Origin: Xanthobacteraceae bacterium
GTDB taxonomy: Bacteria; Pseudomonadota; Alphaproteobacteria; Rhizobiales; Xanthobacteraceae
Length of the DNA stretch: 7,133 bases
Assembly (NCBI GenBank): GCA_030037185.1
Contig: JASHRR010000932.1
Location: 1-7,133, forward strand
Direction of reading: 5' to 3'
A program made the translations under genes and the position numbers. Numbering within the stretch: position 1 is the stretch's first letter; every line of letters starts with the position of its first letter. Below, piece after piece: positions 6,358 to 7,133 of this stretch. Under the pieces are notes generated by a model. The model saw nothing but the letters and a program-made list of their open reading frames with translations, did not search any database and was not told the origin of the DNA.

Positions 6358-7133
6358 TTTGCCGTCTCCGCCTGCGCGACCGTCGGGATGATGCTCACGC
6401 GCGCGTTGGTCTGCAGCTTGTACTGGCCATCGGTCACCACGCGATCGCCCTCGGCGAGGCCCGAATTGATGACCGTGAGATCGCCGGATGCCGGGCCGAG
6501 CTCAATCCGTCGCGGTTCGGCGACATTGTCGGCATTGACGATCCAGGCGAACAGGCCTTGCGGACCGCGCTGCACTACCGTGGTCGGAACCGCGATAACG
6601 TTGCGGCGGGTTTCCAACAGCACCCGGGCGTTGACGAATTCGCCAGGCCACAGCCGCTCGTCGGCGTTGTCGAACATCGCCTTGAGGCGGATGGTGGCGG
6701 TCGCCTGGTCGATCGAATTGTCGATGAGCAGAAGCTTGCCGGTGCTCAACAGACGGCGGTTGTTCTGGTCGTACGCCGTCACCTCGACCGGACCGCGCGC
6801 CATCGCATCGCGCAGGTCGTCGAGGATCTGCATCGGCAGCGTGAACAGCACTGCCGACGGCTGGGTCAGCACGAGGCTTGCGATCGGCCGCGCATCATTG
6901 GCGTGCACGAGATTGCCGGGGTCGACGAGGCGCACCCCGATGCGTCCGTCACTCGGCGCCCTGATCGTCGTGAAATCGAGCTGGGTCTGTGCGGCTTCGA
7001 TCGCCGCCTCGTCGGCCTCGATCGAGGCCTTGAGCTGGTCGACCCTCGCCTGCTGCTGGTCGACGATCTGCTCGGTCGCGAAGCTGCGCACCACCAGCGT
7101 CTTGGAGCGCTCGAGGTCCTTCGCGGCCCCGCC
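6354..7133 (-). CDS. RND efflux periplasmic adaptor, MdtA-type membrane fusion protein (5' end beyond right edge)
   Basis: 259 residues of the C-terminal part are visible, in frame to the window edge; the internal GTG near 7094 is not a real start. From the edge inward come the second half of the alpha-helical hairpin (AAKDLERSKTLVV to IEAAQTQ), then the closing half of the lipoyl-like domain LDFTTIRAPSDGRIGVRLVD and PGNLV, then the beta-barrel beginning VLTQPSAVLFTLP (FTLP is typical of the MdtA group) and including LWPGEFVNARV, and finally the membrane-proximal domain with VIAVPTTVVQRGPQG and GLAEGDRVVTDGQYKL. The protein links the inner-membrane pump to an outer-membrane channel in the periplasm. 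The missing N-terminus should hold the signal peptide or lipid anchor and the first lipoyl half. Its TGA overlaps the ATG of the RND gene (ATGA at 6357-6354), implying translational coupling and fixed co-production with the pump. Confidence 0.95.
   Translation of the reverse strand, partial: GGAAKDLERSKTLVVRSFATEQIVDQQQARVDQLKASIEADEAAIEAAQTQLDFTTIRAPSDGRIGVRLVDPGNLVHANDARPIASLVLTQPSAVLFTLPMQILDDLRDAMARGPVEVTAYDQNNRRLLSTGKLLLIDNSIDQATATIRLKAMFDNADERLWPGEFVNARVLLETRRNVIAVPTTVVQRGPQGLFAWIVNADNVAEPRRIELGPASGDLTVINSGLAEGDRVVTDGQYKLQTNARVSIIPTVAQAETAK

Noticed and set aside
3211..6391. Several long plus-strand open frames opposite the RND gene (for example 3211-4014, 4135-5085, 5119-5598, 5611-6114)
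   Set aside because: Their translations are rich in R, H, D and Q with no domain signature, as expected for antisense frames of a GC-rich gene whose minus-strand product is unmistakable.
1..7133. CRISPR array, complete insertion sequence, tRNA or rRNA
   Set aside because: No regularly spaced repeats, transposase with terminal repeats, or recognisable RNA gene were found on reading both strands.

Overview
The window looks like chromosomal DNA of a GC-rich alphaproteobacterium, possibly Bradyrhizobium-like. This is inferred from hand-sampled composition (about 63% GC in the efflux genes) and from the style of the proteins; no rRNA or tRNA gene is present to fix the taxon. Most real coding sequence is on the minus strand.

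Right part (7133 down to 3232): the 3' end of an efflux operon. A periplasmic adaptor (MdtA type), cut by the right edge, overlaps by 4 bases (ATGA) a complete 1041-residue RND pump of the MdtB/MdtC (HAE1) type. Together with an outer-membrane channel not seen here they would form a proton-driven tripartite exporter. No second RND gene follows.

Middle (about 3231 to 1512): gene-poor and patchy. It holds one plus-strand gene, a 200-residue single-span membrane protein of unknown function with clearly lower GC (about 49% by hand count) than its surroundings, which suggests separate origin. The 478 bases between it and the efflux operon carry no gene I can support, only a short palindrome just after the RND stop. 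Between this gene and the next minus-strand gene lies an AT-rich near-palindrome containing a perfect extended -10 box on the minus strand. It is followed by a strong Shine-Dalgarno and ATG that open an 11-codon frame. After a TAG the same frame continues into what looks like the decayed start of another gene.

Left part (1511 down to 1): two minus-strand genes for secreted proteins. The first is a complete 174-residue GlcG/HbpS-family (haem-binding-like) protein with a signal peptide. The second, cut by the left edge, is a secreted protein of unknown function with an EF-hand-like acidic loop. Directly upstream of the second gene is a C-terminal fragment of another GlcG-like protein, so the locus probably once carried two GlcG paralogues.

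No CRISPR array, complete insertion sequence or RNA gene was found. The most distinctive items are the orphan promoter and start cassette at 1818-1874, the GlcG relic, and the acidic-loop secreted protein.
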